A stretch of 64,000 bases of DNA from Candidatus Brevefilum sp. (GCA_019428905.1 JAHYJN010000009.1:1-64000); one strand, 5' to 3'. Shown: positions 1 through 9,904, numbered from the stretch's first letter. Made by a program: numbers and translations. Notes: generated from the sequence alone by a model not told the origin.

Positions 1-412
1 TTCCGGCGGTGCTGACCGCACCGAGTGCGCCCCCTTCGACCCGCAAGCGCCCCCCACTCTCCGCATCCGCGGTGCGCGATTCAACCGTCAGGCGCGAGAC
101 CGACCCGATCGACGCCAGTGCCTCCCCACGGAAACCCAACGTGGCGATCTGGAACAGGTCCTCCGCCCGGGCCAGCTTGCTGGTCGCATGGCGTGAGACC
201 GCCAGTCCCAGTTCCGCCTGGGGTATGCCGGCGCCGTTATCAGTCACGCTGATCAAGCGCTTGCCTGCCCCCAGCACCTCGATCGTGATCGCATCGGGCC
301 CCGCGTCCAGCGCGTTCTCAACCAGCTCCTTAACCACCGACGCCGGACGTTCAATCACCTCCCCCGCCGCGATTTGTGATGCAATGTGTTCCGGTAAAAT
401 TCGTATCGGCAT
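1..412 (-). CDS. mutL: DNA mismatch repair protein MutL, N-terminal part (truncated by window edge)
   Basis: Minus-strand translation from 412: [64 protein letters not shown]...; GHKL ATPase motifs of MutL. The ORF track lists only the antisense ORFs because the real ORF runs off the edge. Confidence 0.95.
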   Translation of the reverse strand, partial: MPIRILPEHIASQIAAGEVIERPASVVKELVENALDAGPDAITIEVLGAGKRLISVTDNGAGIPQAELGLAVSRHATSKLARAEDLFQIATLGFRGEALASIGSVSRLTVESRTADAESGGRLRVEGGALGAVSTAG

Positions 413-443
413 ATGTCCTCTGGGTGAATTATAACTTATCGGG

Positions 444-609
444 GGCTGAAAGCTGAAAGCTGATGGCTCGTCACTCGCATCTTAGCTGATAATTGATCGT
501 TAGTAAATCATCGGTCTCCCTTCATCCGTTCCCAGTCTCAGGTATTCTATCTTCCGTCATCCGTCCCCCGTCATCGGTATTCCGTCTCCCGGCTCCCGTC
601 ATCCGTCCC
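444..609 (+). repeat. Composite degenerate heptanucleotide array: AGCTGAA/AGCTGAT-type units (444-497) then 14 in-register CCGTCNY-type units (512-609)
   Basis: Manual split in 7-mers: cggtctc ccttcat ccgttcc cagtctc aggtatt ctatctt ccgtcat ccgtccc ccgtcat cggtatt ccgtctc ccggctc ccgtcat ccgtccc. Confidence 0.85.
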
Positions 610-681
610 CCACTAATAATTACGCCGAGGGCAGCACCCAACCTTCAACTTGTAAAGGGTCCATCACCTACGTACCGACAT

Positions 682-709
682 TTGACTTAACCGCTCATTA
701 ATTTATAAT
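682..709 (+). promoter_or_regulatory. Predicted sigma70-type promoter for the deaminase gene (TTGACT-16-TATAAT)
   Basis: ttgact taaccgctcattaatt tataat, 48 bp upstream of ATG 757. Confidence 0.6.
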
Positions 710-756
710 TTACCAAACAAGACCGAGGGTAACCATTACCAGAAAGGTAATCTTAA

Positions 757-1959
<1,203 letters not shown>

Positions 1960-2035
1960 AATCCCTGCAGCTTCGTTGTAAAATAAATATCTTGATAAAT
2001 AGACCAAACTTGAACAAAATACAAAGGAACACCCC

Positions 2036-2947
2036 ATGCCCATCACCTTTCGCACCTACCAATCCCCTGAAGATTACGGCCGCATCAGCACCTTTTTGAT
2101 CGCCAACCACCAGCGGGGTAACCGCGATGGCAACTGGCTCGAGCCCGCCTGGGAATACATGCACGGCCATCCGTTCTTCCACCCCCAGCACCTGGATAAG
2201 ATTGGCATCTGGGAAGAGGACGGCAAGATCGTCGCTGTGGCCCACTACGAGTCCCTCCCTGGCGAAGCCTTCTTCCAGTTCCGCCCTGGGTATCACCATT
2301 TACGCGCCGAGATGCTCGACTATGCTGAACGTGCCCTACCGTACCCCGAAGAAGAGGATGGCAGCCGTCAGCTGCACGCCTTTGTCAACGACCTCGACGC
2401 ACCCTTCACCGCCCTGGTACAGGCGCGTGGTTACGTCCACGTCCCCGAAGAAGGCCGACCCATGGCCCGCTTTACCATCAAACGACGCTTCCCCAAGTTC
2501 AGCCTGCCGGCGGGGTTCTCGCTCGTCAGCCTGGCGGAGGAACCCGATTGGGGTAAAGTCCACCGTGTCATGTGGCGCGGCTTCAACCACCCCGGCGAGC
2601 CAGACATGAGCTCCGCAGAGTTGGAAAGCCGCCGTGCGATGTTCGATACAGTCACCGCCCGGCGCGACCTCAAGATCGCCGTGGCTGCACCGGATGGCGC
2701 CTTTGTTGCCTTCTGCGGCATGTTTTACCAGCCTGAAGGAAAATTTGCCTATGTTGAACCGGTGGCCACCGACCCGGACTACCGCCGCATGGGCTTGGGT
2801 AAAGCCGCTGTCCTGGAGGGCATCCGTCGCTGCGCGGCATTAGGAGCCGCCTATGCATATGTCGGCTCCGACCAGCCCTTTTACCTGGCCCTTGGATTCA
2901 ATGTAATCTACATCAGCCAGTGCTGGAAAAAGATGTCTAAAAGCTGA
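2036..2947 (+). CDS. GNAT family N-acetyltransferase (tandem acetyltransferase-like)
   Basis: C-terminal FCGMFYQPEGKFAYVEPVATDPDYRRMGLGKAAVLEGIRRCAALGA acetyl-CoA binding motif. Confidence 0.85.
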   Translation: MPITFRTYQSPEDYGRISTFLIANHQRGNRDGNWLEPAWEYMHGHPFFHPQHLDKIGIWEEDGKIVAVAHYESLPGEAFFQFRPGYHHLRAEMLDYAERALPYPEEEDGSRQLHAFVNDLDAPFTALVQARGYVHVPEEGRPMARFTIKRRFPKFSLPAGFSLVSLAEEPDWGKVHRVMWRGFNHPGEPDMSSAELESRRAMFDTVTARRDLKIAVAAPDGAFVAFCGMFYQPEGKFAYVEPVATDPDYRRMGLGKAAVLEGIRRCAALGAAYAYVGSDQPFYLALGFNVIYISQCWKKMSKS

Positions 2948-2976
2948 TAGCTCATAGCAGATAGCTGATAGCATAT
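2942..2976 (+). repeat. AGCTGAT-type heptamer array overlapping the GNAT stop codon
   Basis: agcTGAt agctcat agcagat agctgat agcatat; first unit contains the stop codon TGA (2945-2947). Confidence 0.8.
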
Positions 2977-3035
2977 CCCACTACGCGCAATGTTTTTCGA
3001 GCAATGACATCGCGTCGCATCAGGTATTTCATAGT

Positions 3036-3070
3036 CGGTCCCCAGTTCTCACTCCCCGATCCCCAGTCCG
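3036..3070 (+). repeat. CCGTCNY-type heptamer array
   Basis: cggtccc cagttct cactccc cgatccc cagtccg. Confidence 0.7.
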
Positions 3071-3088
3071 AGCTTAAGCGGCCATAAA

Positions 3089-3260
3089 CTGAAGTGCCCT
3101 TTTTATCCCCGAAGCGTCAGCAGAGTGGGACAAGGCACATCAGTGAAATCCAGACTTCAAGAGAAGTCTGGCAAGCCGCTAAGCGAGAGCTGCATTCATT
3201 GGAATGCAGCCCGGTCTTCGGTTCATAAGCTGAAGTGTTATAAAGATGCGTCAGCGAAAC
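3089..3260. repeat. Dispersed intergenic repeat, copy A (with hairpin 3189-3210 and an internal partial duplicate from about 3230)
   Basis: ctgaagtgccctt...tccccgaagcgtcagcagagtgggacaaggcacat...gcgagagctgcattcattggaatgcagc; matches copy B at 6202-6321. Confidence 0.75.
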
Positions 3261-3288
3261 CTGTCCCCTGTCGCCGGTCTCCCGTCCC
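3261..3288 (+). repeat. CCGTCNY-type heptamer array abutting the stop codon of the minus-strand reductase gene
   Basis: ctgtccc ctgtcgc cggtctc ccgtccc, immediately followed by cta (TAG stop on the minus strand, 3289-3291). Confidence 0.75.
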
Positions 3289-4632
3289 CTAAAACGCAAA
3301 CTTCTCCGACCGGATTCGGCTCACCGGCACCCCCAAATCCCTCAAATGCCCGATTACCAACTTCATCATTACTTGCGGACCGCACACGTAGAAATCCATC
3401 TCTGCCTTTGCACCCTGCCCATTGAGCATCAGGCGCTCGATTTTATCCTGATTCACAAAACCCTTCTCTCCCGGCCAGGTCTCATCGAAAGCAATCACCG
3501 GGTACCAGGTGAAATTGGGCATCTCAGAAGCCATCGCCGCCAGCTCTTCCTGGCAGAAAAGCTCTTCGGCTTGGTTGACCCCCCACAGGAAGGTCACCCG
3601 TCGTTGTGGCTCGCTGACCCGCAGCGTGCGCAGCATGCTCAACATGGGGGTGATCCCAATTCCACCAGCGATCAGCCCCAGCGGTTGCCCCGGCGCATAA
3701 TTCAAGTAGGAGAAGTAGCCATAAGGCGCATCTAGCCGCACTGGCGTGCCCGGTTGCACCGCCCCCAGGCTGGATGTGAAGTCTCCCAGTTCTTTGATCG
3801 TGAACGTGATCGCACCCGGGTCAGCTGGCCTGGAGGAAATCGTGAAAGGATGCTCCTCGCGGGCTACATCCCCATCCAGGATCGTGATGAAGGCGAATTG
3901 GCCGGGTTTATAGTTAATCGCTTTGTGGTTGGCGGGCGGGATCAATTTTAACGTGCGAATATTTTCCAGCTCAGGCGTGACCGCTTCAACCTGGTACGCA
4001 TTACGGCCCAGCCACCACGGCCGGATGAATTTATGATAAACATAAAAACCCAGGCCAAGCGTAAAATAAACCCAGTAGAAAATCCGGATAGGGAGGTAAA
4101 CCAGCGCCGCGCTGGTGGCAATCACGTGCAGCGCCATCAAAACGGACGCCACGACAGTCAGGTTATGGAACAGCACCACACGGTTAAAACCTAAGCCCAG
4201 CTTCTCCCGTGAAAATCTCACCAGCGAATCCACAAAACTGACCCGACGGAGGGGGCTGTCGATCATGAAGACGGCAGCTAACAGCACAGCCAAAATGAAC
4301 AAGGCCGCTGCTGGGAAAGCATAGGTCGGCGTAAACCCAGCTACCGCTAGCTTAGATTGCCGATGAACGATCACCAATACCACGCTGACGCCGGCCATGA
4401 CGGCATGGAAGCGGTACAGCTGGTCCATACCAAAGTATTGCTCGATGAACTTCGGGCGCGCACTCAGCACCAGCTGGTTCACCAACCACACAAAAGCCAG
4501 CGCACCGCTGACCACCGACAGCCGGTACAGTTGATTATCCAGCTGAGCCAGTGGTGAGCTGAAGATCAGCCCGATTGGGATGATGGGGATCAAAAAGTAC
4601 AGGGCTAACCAGAGTAGTCGTTGCGGTTTCAT
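3289..4632 (-). CDS. Membrane ferric reductase-like / ferredoxin:NADP reductase-like oxidoreductase (FAD and NAD binding domains)
   Basis: N-terminal TM segments followed by HPFTISSRP, GGIGITPMLSMLRTL, YVCGPQVMMKLV. Start placed at 4632 (MKPQRLLWLALYF), internal to the 4755 ORF. Confidence 0.85.
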   Translation of the reverse strand: MKPQRLLWLALYFLIPIIPIGLIFSSPLAQLDNQLYRLSVVSGALAFVWLVNQLVLSARPKFIEQYFGMDQLYRFHAVMAGVSVVLVIVHRQSKLAVAGFTPTYAFPAAALFILAVLLAAVFMIDSPLRRVSFVDSLVRFSREKLGLGFNRVVLFHNLTVVASVLMALHVIATSAALVYLPIRIFYWVYFTLGLGFYVYHKFIRPWWLGRNAYQVEAVTPELENIRTLKLIPPANHKAINYKPGQFAFITILDGDVAREEHPFTISSRPADPGAITFTIKELGDFTSSLGAVQPGTPVRLDAPYGYFSYLNYAPGQPLGLIAGGIGITPMLSMLRTLRVSEPQRRVTFLWGVNQAEELFCQEELAAMASEMPNFTWYPVIAFDETWPGEKGFVNQDKIERLMLNGQGAKAEMDFYVCGPQVMMKLVIGHLRDLGVPVSRIRSEKFAF

Positions 4633-4826
4633 CGGTCTTTTCCTCCTGTGAGCAGCAAATTTATCGAGTAAAAAATTATTAAAAAAAGCGAGTTGCTTAT
4701 TTATACCAAGAAAGGGTGAAATTATGTGAGGATTGGATTGAGGAAGGAACAACATTTATCTTTTAGATTAATATAATATGAATGGGGTAATTCACATTTC
4801 AGCCAGAATGCAGTATAAACCATACT

Positions 4827-5654
4827 ATGAAACAACACCGAACGGAACCAACCGACCCCACACCCCAATTATGGTCACCAACCCGGGATGATCTCTCATC
4901 CAGGAAGGGAGGAATCTTGTCGATTAATGCAGATCATGTCTTAGTCAACGCCAGCATCGGCTATAAACTCTTTTTTTCCGAGGAGCAGATTGCAGAAATC
5001 GTAGGGAAGAATGAGCGGCAGATTGAAATCGAGGATATTCACCACAAACACTGGCTGATCAACTTGGACCACTTAAAAAACATCGAGTTTTCAGCCTTCA
5101 TGGAAGACCTGGCCGGGGCTGTGGCTAAGTTTTGGGTCCGGCCTAGCATCGCACCCAGCGCCCGGGACGCCTTAGGGGCCATGGCCCTCGGGGATGAGCT
5201 GTGCCATCAGGGCGAACGCCTGGCTACCCTAATCCACATCGACCCTCAAGCGCACCAGGGTCCCGTGTTGACCTTCGAGGATACCCAATATCGCCGTCAC
5301 AATGTCCACTTGGGTACGCTCGACGAGGGTTTCACCCTCAACGAATATACCCACCGCTTCAAGGACTACGTCGAAAATGCCGCCGCTACCACTGCCCCCG
5401 AGCCGCGCCTGATGCAATATTTCCAGGACGAATTTGTCCCAAAAATGCTGGCCCAGATGGCCAACGACCATGACCGCTACGGCGATACCTGGTTGATGCC
5501 CTATACCGAGGGGACGGAGGACCACATTCGTGGGCGCTATGACGAATATTTCGGGCAGTTCGAAGAATCAGGTAAACCCGTACCGTGGTTCAAAGTGGCC
5601 GGTTATGCCATCATCGCCCAGGCGCGCCAGGACCACCCCGATTGGCTGATGTGA
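4827..5654 (+). CDS. Hypothetical protein (275 aa), family not recognised
   Basis: Long ORF with codon-like composition in the gap between annotated genes; no motif I can name. Confidence 0.7.
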   Translation: MKQHRTEPTDPTPQLWSPTRDDLSSRKGGILSINADHVLVNASIGYKLFFSEEQIAEIVGKNERQIEIEDIHHKHWLINLDHLKNIEFSAFMEDLAGAVAKFWVRPSIAPSARDALGAMALGDELCHQGERLATLIHIDPQAHQGPVLTFEDTQYRRHNVHLGTLDEGFTLNEYTHRFKDYVENAAATTAPEPRLMQYFQDEFVPKMLAQMANDHDRYGDTWLMPYTEGTEDHIRGRYDEYFGQFEESGKPVPWFKVAGYAIIAQARQDHPDWLM

Positions 5655-5843
5655 CGGGGTGCAAAATAGTGCGGGAATGCTTCGGTGTGAAGGCTAGCAC
5701 AGATTTGCCCACTAGGACACGTCCCTGAGCTGTTTTGTTTACCCATTTTCTCCCAATTTGCCGATCAACGAACTTTCTGCCTTCCGTTATAATTGCTAAG
5801 AGAATATCACAAACTGGATCAAACACCCCACAAGGAGACAAAC

Positions 5844-6065
5844 ATGCCATTTTCAATGGACTCAAAAGCCGGTGAGCTGCTCAAGGACAAGGATGCCGTC
5901 GAGATATTGGAAAAATATGTGCCAGGCATCAGCAAAAACCCCATGGTCAAATTGGCCAAAGGGATGACCCTTAAAAAACTGCTCGACATGCCGCAAGCCA
6001 AGCAATTTGGGATCACCAAAGAAATGGTCTTAAAAGTCTTGGAAGAGATCAACGCTCGCAAGTAA
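5844..6065 (+). CDS. Small helical protein (73 aa), uncharacterised
   Basis: MPFSMDSKAGELLKDKDAVEILEKYVPGISKNPMVKLAKGMTLKKLLDMPQAKQFGITKEMVLKVLEEINARK preceded by aaggagaca RBS-like sequence; start internal to the 5793 ORF. Confidence 0.7.
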   Translation: MPFSMDSKAGELLKDKDAVEILEKYVPGISKNPMVKLAKGMTLKKLLDMPQAKQFGITKEMVLKVLEEINARK

Positions 6066-6158
6066 CCGGATCTGACTTAATCAAACAGGTTCAACCACCT
6101 CTTGCTCCCGAACAACGCTTGGTTTCTAGGAGCAGAAGAACTCTGCATTTATTGAATT

Positions 6159-6198
6159 GCGTCCCCTCCCCCGTCCTCGGTCTTCGGTCCCCTGTCGT
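6159..6198 (+). repeat. CCGTCNY-type heptamer array
   Basis: gcgtccc ctccc ccgtcct cggtctt cggtccc ctgtcgt. Confidence 0.75.
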
Positions 6199-6201
6199 TG
6201 A

Positions 6202-6321
6202 GCTGAAGTGCCCTTAAGTCTCATCTGGCCTGTCCTGAGCTGATTTGCCATTTACATTCCCGAAGCATCAGCGGAGAGGGACAAAACACATTGGCGAGCG
6301 CTGTATTCATTGGAATGCAGC
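6202..6321. repeat. Dispersed intergenic repeat, copy B (with hairpin 6300-6321)
   Basis: ctgaagtgccctt...attcccgaagcatcagcggagagggacaaaacacat...gcgagcgctgtattcattggaatgcagc; matches copy A. Confidence 0.75.
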
Positions 6322-6347
6322 CTCCCATGTGCTAAAATACATCCAGT

Positions 6348-8210
6348 ATGCATATGACAGATCACCTCCAGGGCATCCTCGACACCCTGCCCGACAAACC
6401 CGGCTGCTACCTGATGAAGGACGCTAGCGGCCGGATCATCTATGTCGGCAAGGCGGTCAATTTGCGCGCCAGGGTGCGCTCCTACTTCCATGCGGGTGCT
6501 CAGGAGGACCCCAAAACCCACAAGCTGGTGCGGGAGATCGCCGACATCGAGTGGATCGTGGTCGGCTCCGAGCTGGAGGCGCTGATCCTCGAGATGAACC
6601 TGATCAAGCGCCACCGCCCGCGCTACAACGTGCGCCTCAAGGACGATAAGCGCTTCCCCTACATCAAGGTCCACTGGAATGATCCCTTCCCCAAGGTGAC
6701 CGTCACCCGCCAGATGACCAGCGATGGTGCACGCTACTTCGGCCCCTACACCAGCGTGTGGGCCGTTCACCAAACCCTCGACCTCTTGCGCAAGATCTTC
6801 CCCTATCTGACCTGCAACCGCGACATCACCGGAAAAGACACCCGGGCTTGCCTATATTACGACATCAAACTGTGCACCGCGCCCTGCATCGGCGCCATCA
6901 GCCAAGCCGATTACCGCCAGGTGATCGACGACCTGTGCAAATTCCTCGAGGGTCGCACCGACCCCGTCGTCGGACGCCTGACCAAGGCCATGGAAACCGC
7001 TGCAGAGGATCTGCAATACGAGAAAGCCGCCGCCATCCGCGACCAACTTCAGGCCATCGACCGGGTGGTCGAGCGCCAGAAGGTGATCAGCGCCGACCAG
7101 ACCGATTCCGACGTGATCGCCATGGCCCGCGCCGACGGTGAAGCCTGTGTGCAGGTGTTCTTCATCCGCTCCGGCAAGCTGATCGGGCGGGAGTACTTCG
7201 TCCTAGAGGGGACCGGCGATGAGGCCGATCAAGAGGTGCTGGCCGAGTTCGTCAAACAGTTCTACGCCCAGGCAGCTTTCGTCCCCGATAAGGTACTCCT
7301 GCCGGAGGAACTTGTCGAAGCCCAGATCATCAGCCAGTGGCTCAACAGCCGCCGGCCGGGCGAGTCGGTTGAGATCACCGTCCCGCACCAAGACCTCAAT
7401 CAGCAGCTGGTCGAGATGGCCGCTGAGAACGCAGTCGAGACCCTCAACGCGCTGCGAACCCGCTGGGAGGCCGACAAGAACCGCCAGACGGTCGCGTTGT
7501 CCGAGCTCCAGGAAGCCCTCGACTTGCCCGAGCCCCCCGGCCGTATTGAGTGCTACGATATCTCCACCACCCAGGGCGTGGCCAGTGTGGGCTCAATGGT
7601 CGTCTTCGAGCAGGGCACCCCCGAGAAGAAACTCTACCGTCGTTTCAACATCAAATCCGTGCTGGGACAGGACGACTTCGCCAGCATGGAGGAGGTGCTC
7701 AACCGCCGCTTCCGGCGCTGGCAGGCCGCCCACGAGGCGCAGGAAGGCGTCGGCAAGAAACCCGACCCGGCCTTCGCCGTTTTACCGGACCTGCTGCTGG
7801 TCGACGGCGGCAAGGGGCAGCTGAGCCGGGCGGTCGCTGTGCTGGAAGCCTACAACCTGCTCGACCGGGTGCCGGTCGCTGGGCTGGCCAAGGAGAATGA
7901 AGAGCTGTTTGTTCCTGGGCAGCACGAATCAATCTTCCTCGAGCGCCATTCCCAGGGTCTGTACCTGCTGCAGCGCATCCGTGACGAAGCCCACCGCTTT
8001 GCCATCACCGCCCACCGCAAGCGCCGCGCCAAACAGGGGCTAGCCTCCCGCCTGGATGTGATCCCTGGCATCGGACCTGGCCGCCGCAAAGCGCTGCTGA
8101 ACGCCTTCGGCTCGATTGAGGGTATCAAAGACGCCCCCGCCGAAGAGATCGCCAAGCTCAAGGGCATCACCCTTGAATTGGCGCAGAATATCAAATTACA
8201 ATTAGAGTAA
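6348..8210 (+). CDS. uvrC: Excinuclease ABC subunit C (UvrC)
   Basis: LPDKPGCYLMKDASGRIIYVGKAVNLRARVRSYF (GIY-YIG), UvrB-binding motif region, RNase H-like C-terminal half, HhH end. Confidence 0.97.
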   Translation: MHMTDHLQGILDTLPDKPGCYLMKDASGRIIYVGKAVNLRARVRSYFHAGAQEDPKTHKLVREIADIEWIVVGSELEALILEMNLIKRHRPRYNVRLKDDKRFPYIKVHWNDPFPKVTVTRQMTSDGARYFGPYTSVWAVHQTLDLLRKIFPYLTCNRDITGKDTRACLYYDIKLCTAPCIGAISQADYRQVIDDLCKFLEGRTDPVVGRLTKAMETAAEDLQYEKAAAIRDQLQAIDRVVERQKVISADQTDSDVIAMARADGEACVQVFFIRSGKLIGREYFVLEGTGDEADQEVLAEFVKQFYAQAAFVPDKVLLPEELVEAQIISQWLNSRRPGESVEITVPHQDLNQQLVEMAAENAVETLNALRTRWEADKNRQTVALSELQEALDLPEPPGRIECYDISTTQGVASVGSMVVFEQGTPEKKLYRRFNIKSVLGQDDFASMEEVLNRRFRRWQAAHEAQEGVGKKPDPAFAVLPDLLLVDGGKGQLSRAVAVLEAYNLLDRVPVAGLAKENEELFVPGQHESIFLERHSQGLYLLQRIRDEAHRFAITAHRKRRAKQGLASRLDVIPGIGPGRRKALLNAFGSIEGIKDAPAEEIAKLKGITLELAQNIKLQLE

Positions 8211-8219
8211 GGAGCTTTT

Positions 8220-8333
8220 ATGGCTAAACAACCGGACAAAAAACCAAAATCCTTCCGCGTCTACCAGATCGTGATGGCGGCCATCGCCTTCATCATGATC
8301 CTGTCGATGGTCGCTATGGCGATCCGCTGGTAG
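8220..8333 (+). CDS. Small single-pass membrane protein (37 aa)
   Basis: MAKQPDKKPKSFRVYQIVMAAIAFIMILSMVAMAIRW*, preceded by aaggagctttt (RBS); below the ORF-track length cut-off. Confidence 0.65.
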   Translation: MAKQPDKKPKSFRVYQIVMAAIAFIMILSMVAMAIRW

Positions 8334-8338
8334 TTATC

Positions 8339-9160
8339 GTGCCTGGCCTAGGCTGGCTCGACGTCAGCAAGATCGACTTCAACGCGCTGCTCCTGCTGGA
8401 ACCGCTGCATGCTGCCTGCCTGGCGGATCGGCAGCCTTCCGAAGCGATGGGCACCGCACTAGCCGCACATCCCGCCGTGCGCTGGTATTTGGGGCACATC
8501 CATCCCCCGATTCAAGCCTACATCGAGGGTTGCCTGGCCTTAGCCCAACCTGATCCCGCGCCTGAAGCGCTGCGGGCGGCTGAAGTGGCCGTACTGGATT
8601 CGATGCACGATTGGTTGATCTACGTCCTCGACCCCGACCGCTACGACCAGCTAGCCTTCCTCGGTTGGGAGGATCAGTCCCTGCTGGGTATGGCAGATTT
8701 TACGGATAAGATCGTGCTGGATATCGGCTCGGGCACCGGGCGGCTGGCCTTTACCGTCGCACCCTTTGCACATACCGTCTACGCCGTCGAGCCGGTGGCC
8801 AACCTGCGCCGCTTTTTATGGTTCAAGCGCACCCGCTTGGGGCTGGAGAACGTCTATCCCAGCGACGGGACCCTCACCCAAATCCCCTTCCCGCCGGATT
8901 TCGCCGACATCCTCATGGCGGGACATGTCTTCGGCGAGGATTTTGACGCCGAATACAGCGAGATGGCGCGCGTCGTCAAGCACGGGGGCTTGATCTTGCT
9001 GCACCCGGGCACGGACGCCGTCCATGATGATGACGCCCATCATTACCTGCTCACCCACGGTTTCAAATTCGACACCTTTGAAGAACCCGGTGACGGATTA
9101 AAGCGCAAATACTGGAAAACCGTTCACAAACCCACACAAAAAAAGGAGCTTACAATATGA
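8339..9160 (+). CDS. Class I SAM-dependent methyltransferase (GTG start)
   Basis: VLDIGSGTGRLAFTVAPFAHTVYAVEP motif I and later MTase motifs. Confidence 0.85.
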   Translation: MPGLGWLDVSKIDFNALLLLEPLHAACLADRQPSEAMGTALAAHPAVRWYLGHIHPPIQAYIEGCLALAQPDPAPEALRAAEVAVLDSMHDWLIYVLDPDRYDQLAFLGWEDQSLLGMADFTDKIVLDIGSGTGRLAFTVAPFAHTVYAVEPVANLRRFLWFKRTRLGLENVYPSDGTLTQIPFPPDFADILMAGHVFGEDFDAEYSEMARVVKHGGLILLHPGTDAVHDDDAHHYLLTHGFKFDTFEEPGDGLKRKYWKTVHKPTQKKELTI

Positions 9161-9900
9161 CCGAAGATAAGGGCTACGCCTTCGTAGAATCGACCAAATA
9201 CCCTAACATCAGTGAAGCCGACCAAGCCCAGGGCCTCCCCCAACCCCCATACGAAATCCCCCTCGAAGAGGGCAAACCACTGGTCAACCTGCCCATGCCC
9301 GGCAAGATCGATCTGGGGAAATTCGACCTGCGCCAGGCGATTGAGCAGCGCATCTCTCATCGCCGCTACAGCGGGGACCCCCTCTCACAAGAGGAACTGT
9401 CATACCTGCTGTGGTTGACCCAAGGTGTGAAATCGATCAACGAAAAACGGGGCGTTCCCCTGCGCACCGTGCCCTCGGCGGGCTGCCGGCACCCGTTTGA
9501 GACCTACCTGTCGGTTAACCGGGTCAAAGGCCTCGAGCCAGGGCTGTACCGCTTTGTCGCCAGCACCCACCAGCTGGTCGCACTGCACATGGATGCGGCC
9601 TTCAACGACCGCCTGACCGAAGTCTGCCTGGGGCAGCGCCAGGTCGCCACCAGCGCGGTCACGTTCATTTGGGCAGCGGTCCCCTACCGCACCGCCTGGC
9701 GCTACTCTGAGCGCAGTTACCGCTATCTGTACCTGGATGCCGGCCACGTCTGCCAGAACTTGCACCTGGCAGCCGAGTCGATCAACTGTGGGGTGTGCGC
9801 GATCGGCGCCTATGACGACGACGGCGCGGATGCGCTGCTCGGCTTCACCCCGCCTGAGATGTTCGTGATCTACATGGCCTCCTTGGGCAAGAAAGCCTGA
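9157..9900 (+). CDS. SagB/ThcOx-type nitroreductase family oxidoreductase
   Basis: AIEQRISHRRYSGDPLSQEELSYLLWLTQGV, PSAGCRHPFETYLSV, GLYRF..., DAGHVCQNLHLAAESINCGVCAIGAYDD; ATGA overlap with upstream gene. Confidence 0.88.
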   Translation: MTEDKGYAFVESTKYPNISEADQAQGLPQPPYEIPLEEGKPLVNLPMPGKIDLGKFDLRQAIEQRISHRRYSGDPLSQEELSYLLWLTQGVKSINEKRGVPLRTVPSAGCRHPFETYLSVNRVKGLEPGLYRFVASTHQLVALHMDAAFNDRLTEVCLGQRQVATSAVTFIWAAVPYRTAWRYSERSYRYLYLDAGHVCQNLHLAAESINCGVCAIGAYDDDGADALLGFTPPEMFVIYMASLGKKA

Positions 9901-9904
9901 ACAG

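Noticed and set aside
9-434. 141-aa plus-strand ORF (and 25-252)
   Set aside because: Antisense to the real minus-strand mutL start; composition typical of a shadow ORF in high-GC coding DNA.
6758-7900. Plus-strand alternate-frame ORFs (6758-7141, 7219-7824, 7550-7900) and minus-strand shadows inside uvrC
   Set aside because: Arg/Pro/Ser-rich out-of-frame translations overlapping a confidently identified uvrC.
9157-9900. Possible TOMM/azole natural-product cluster because of the SagB-like oxidase
   Set aside because: No YcaO cyclodehydratase, E1-like protein or precursor peptide seen nearby; reported only as an orphan SagB-like unit.
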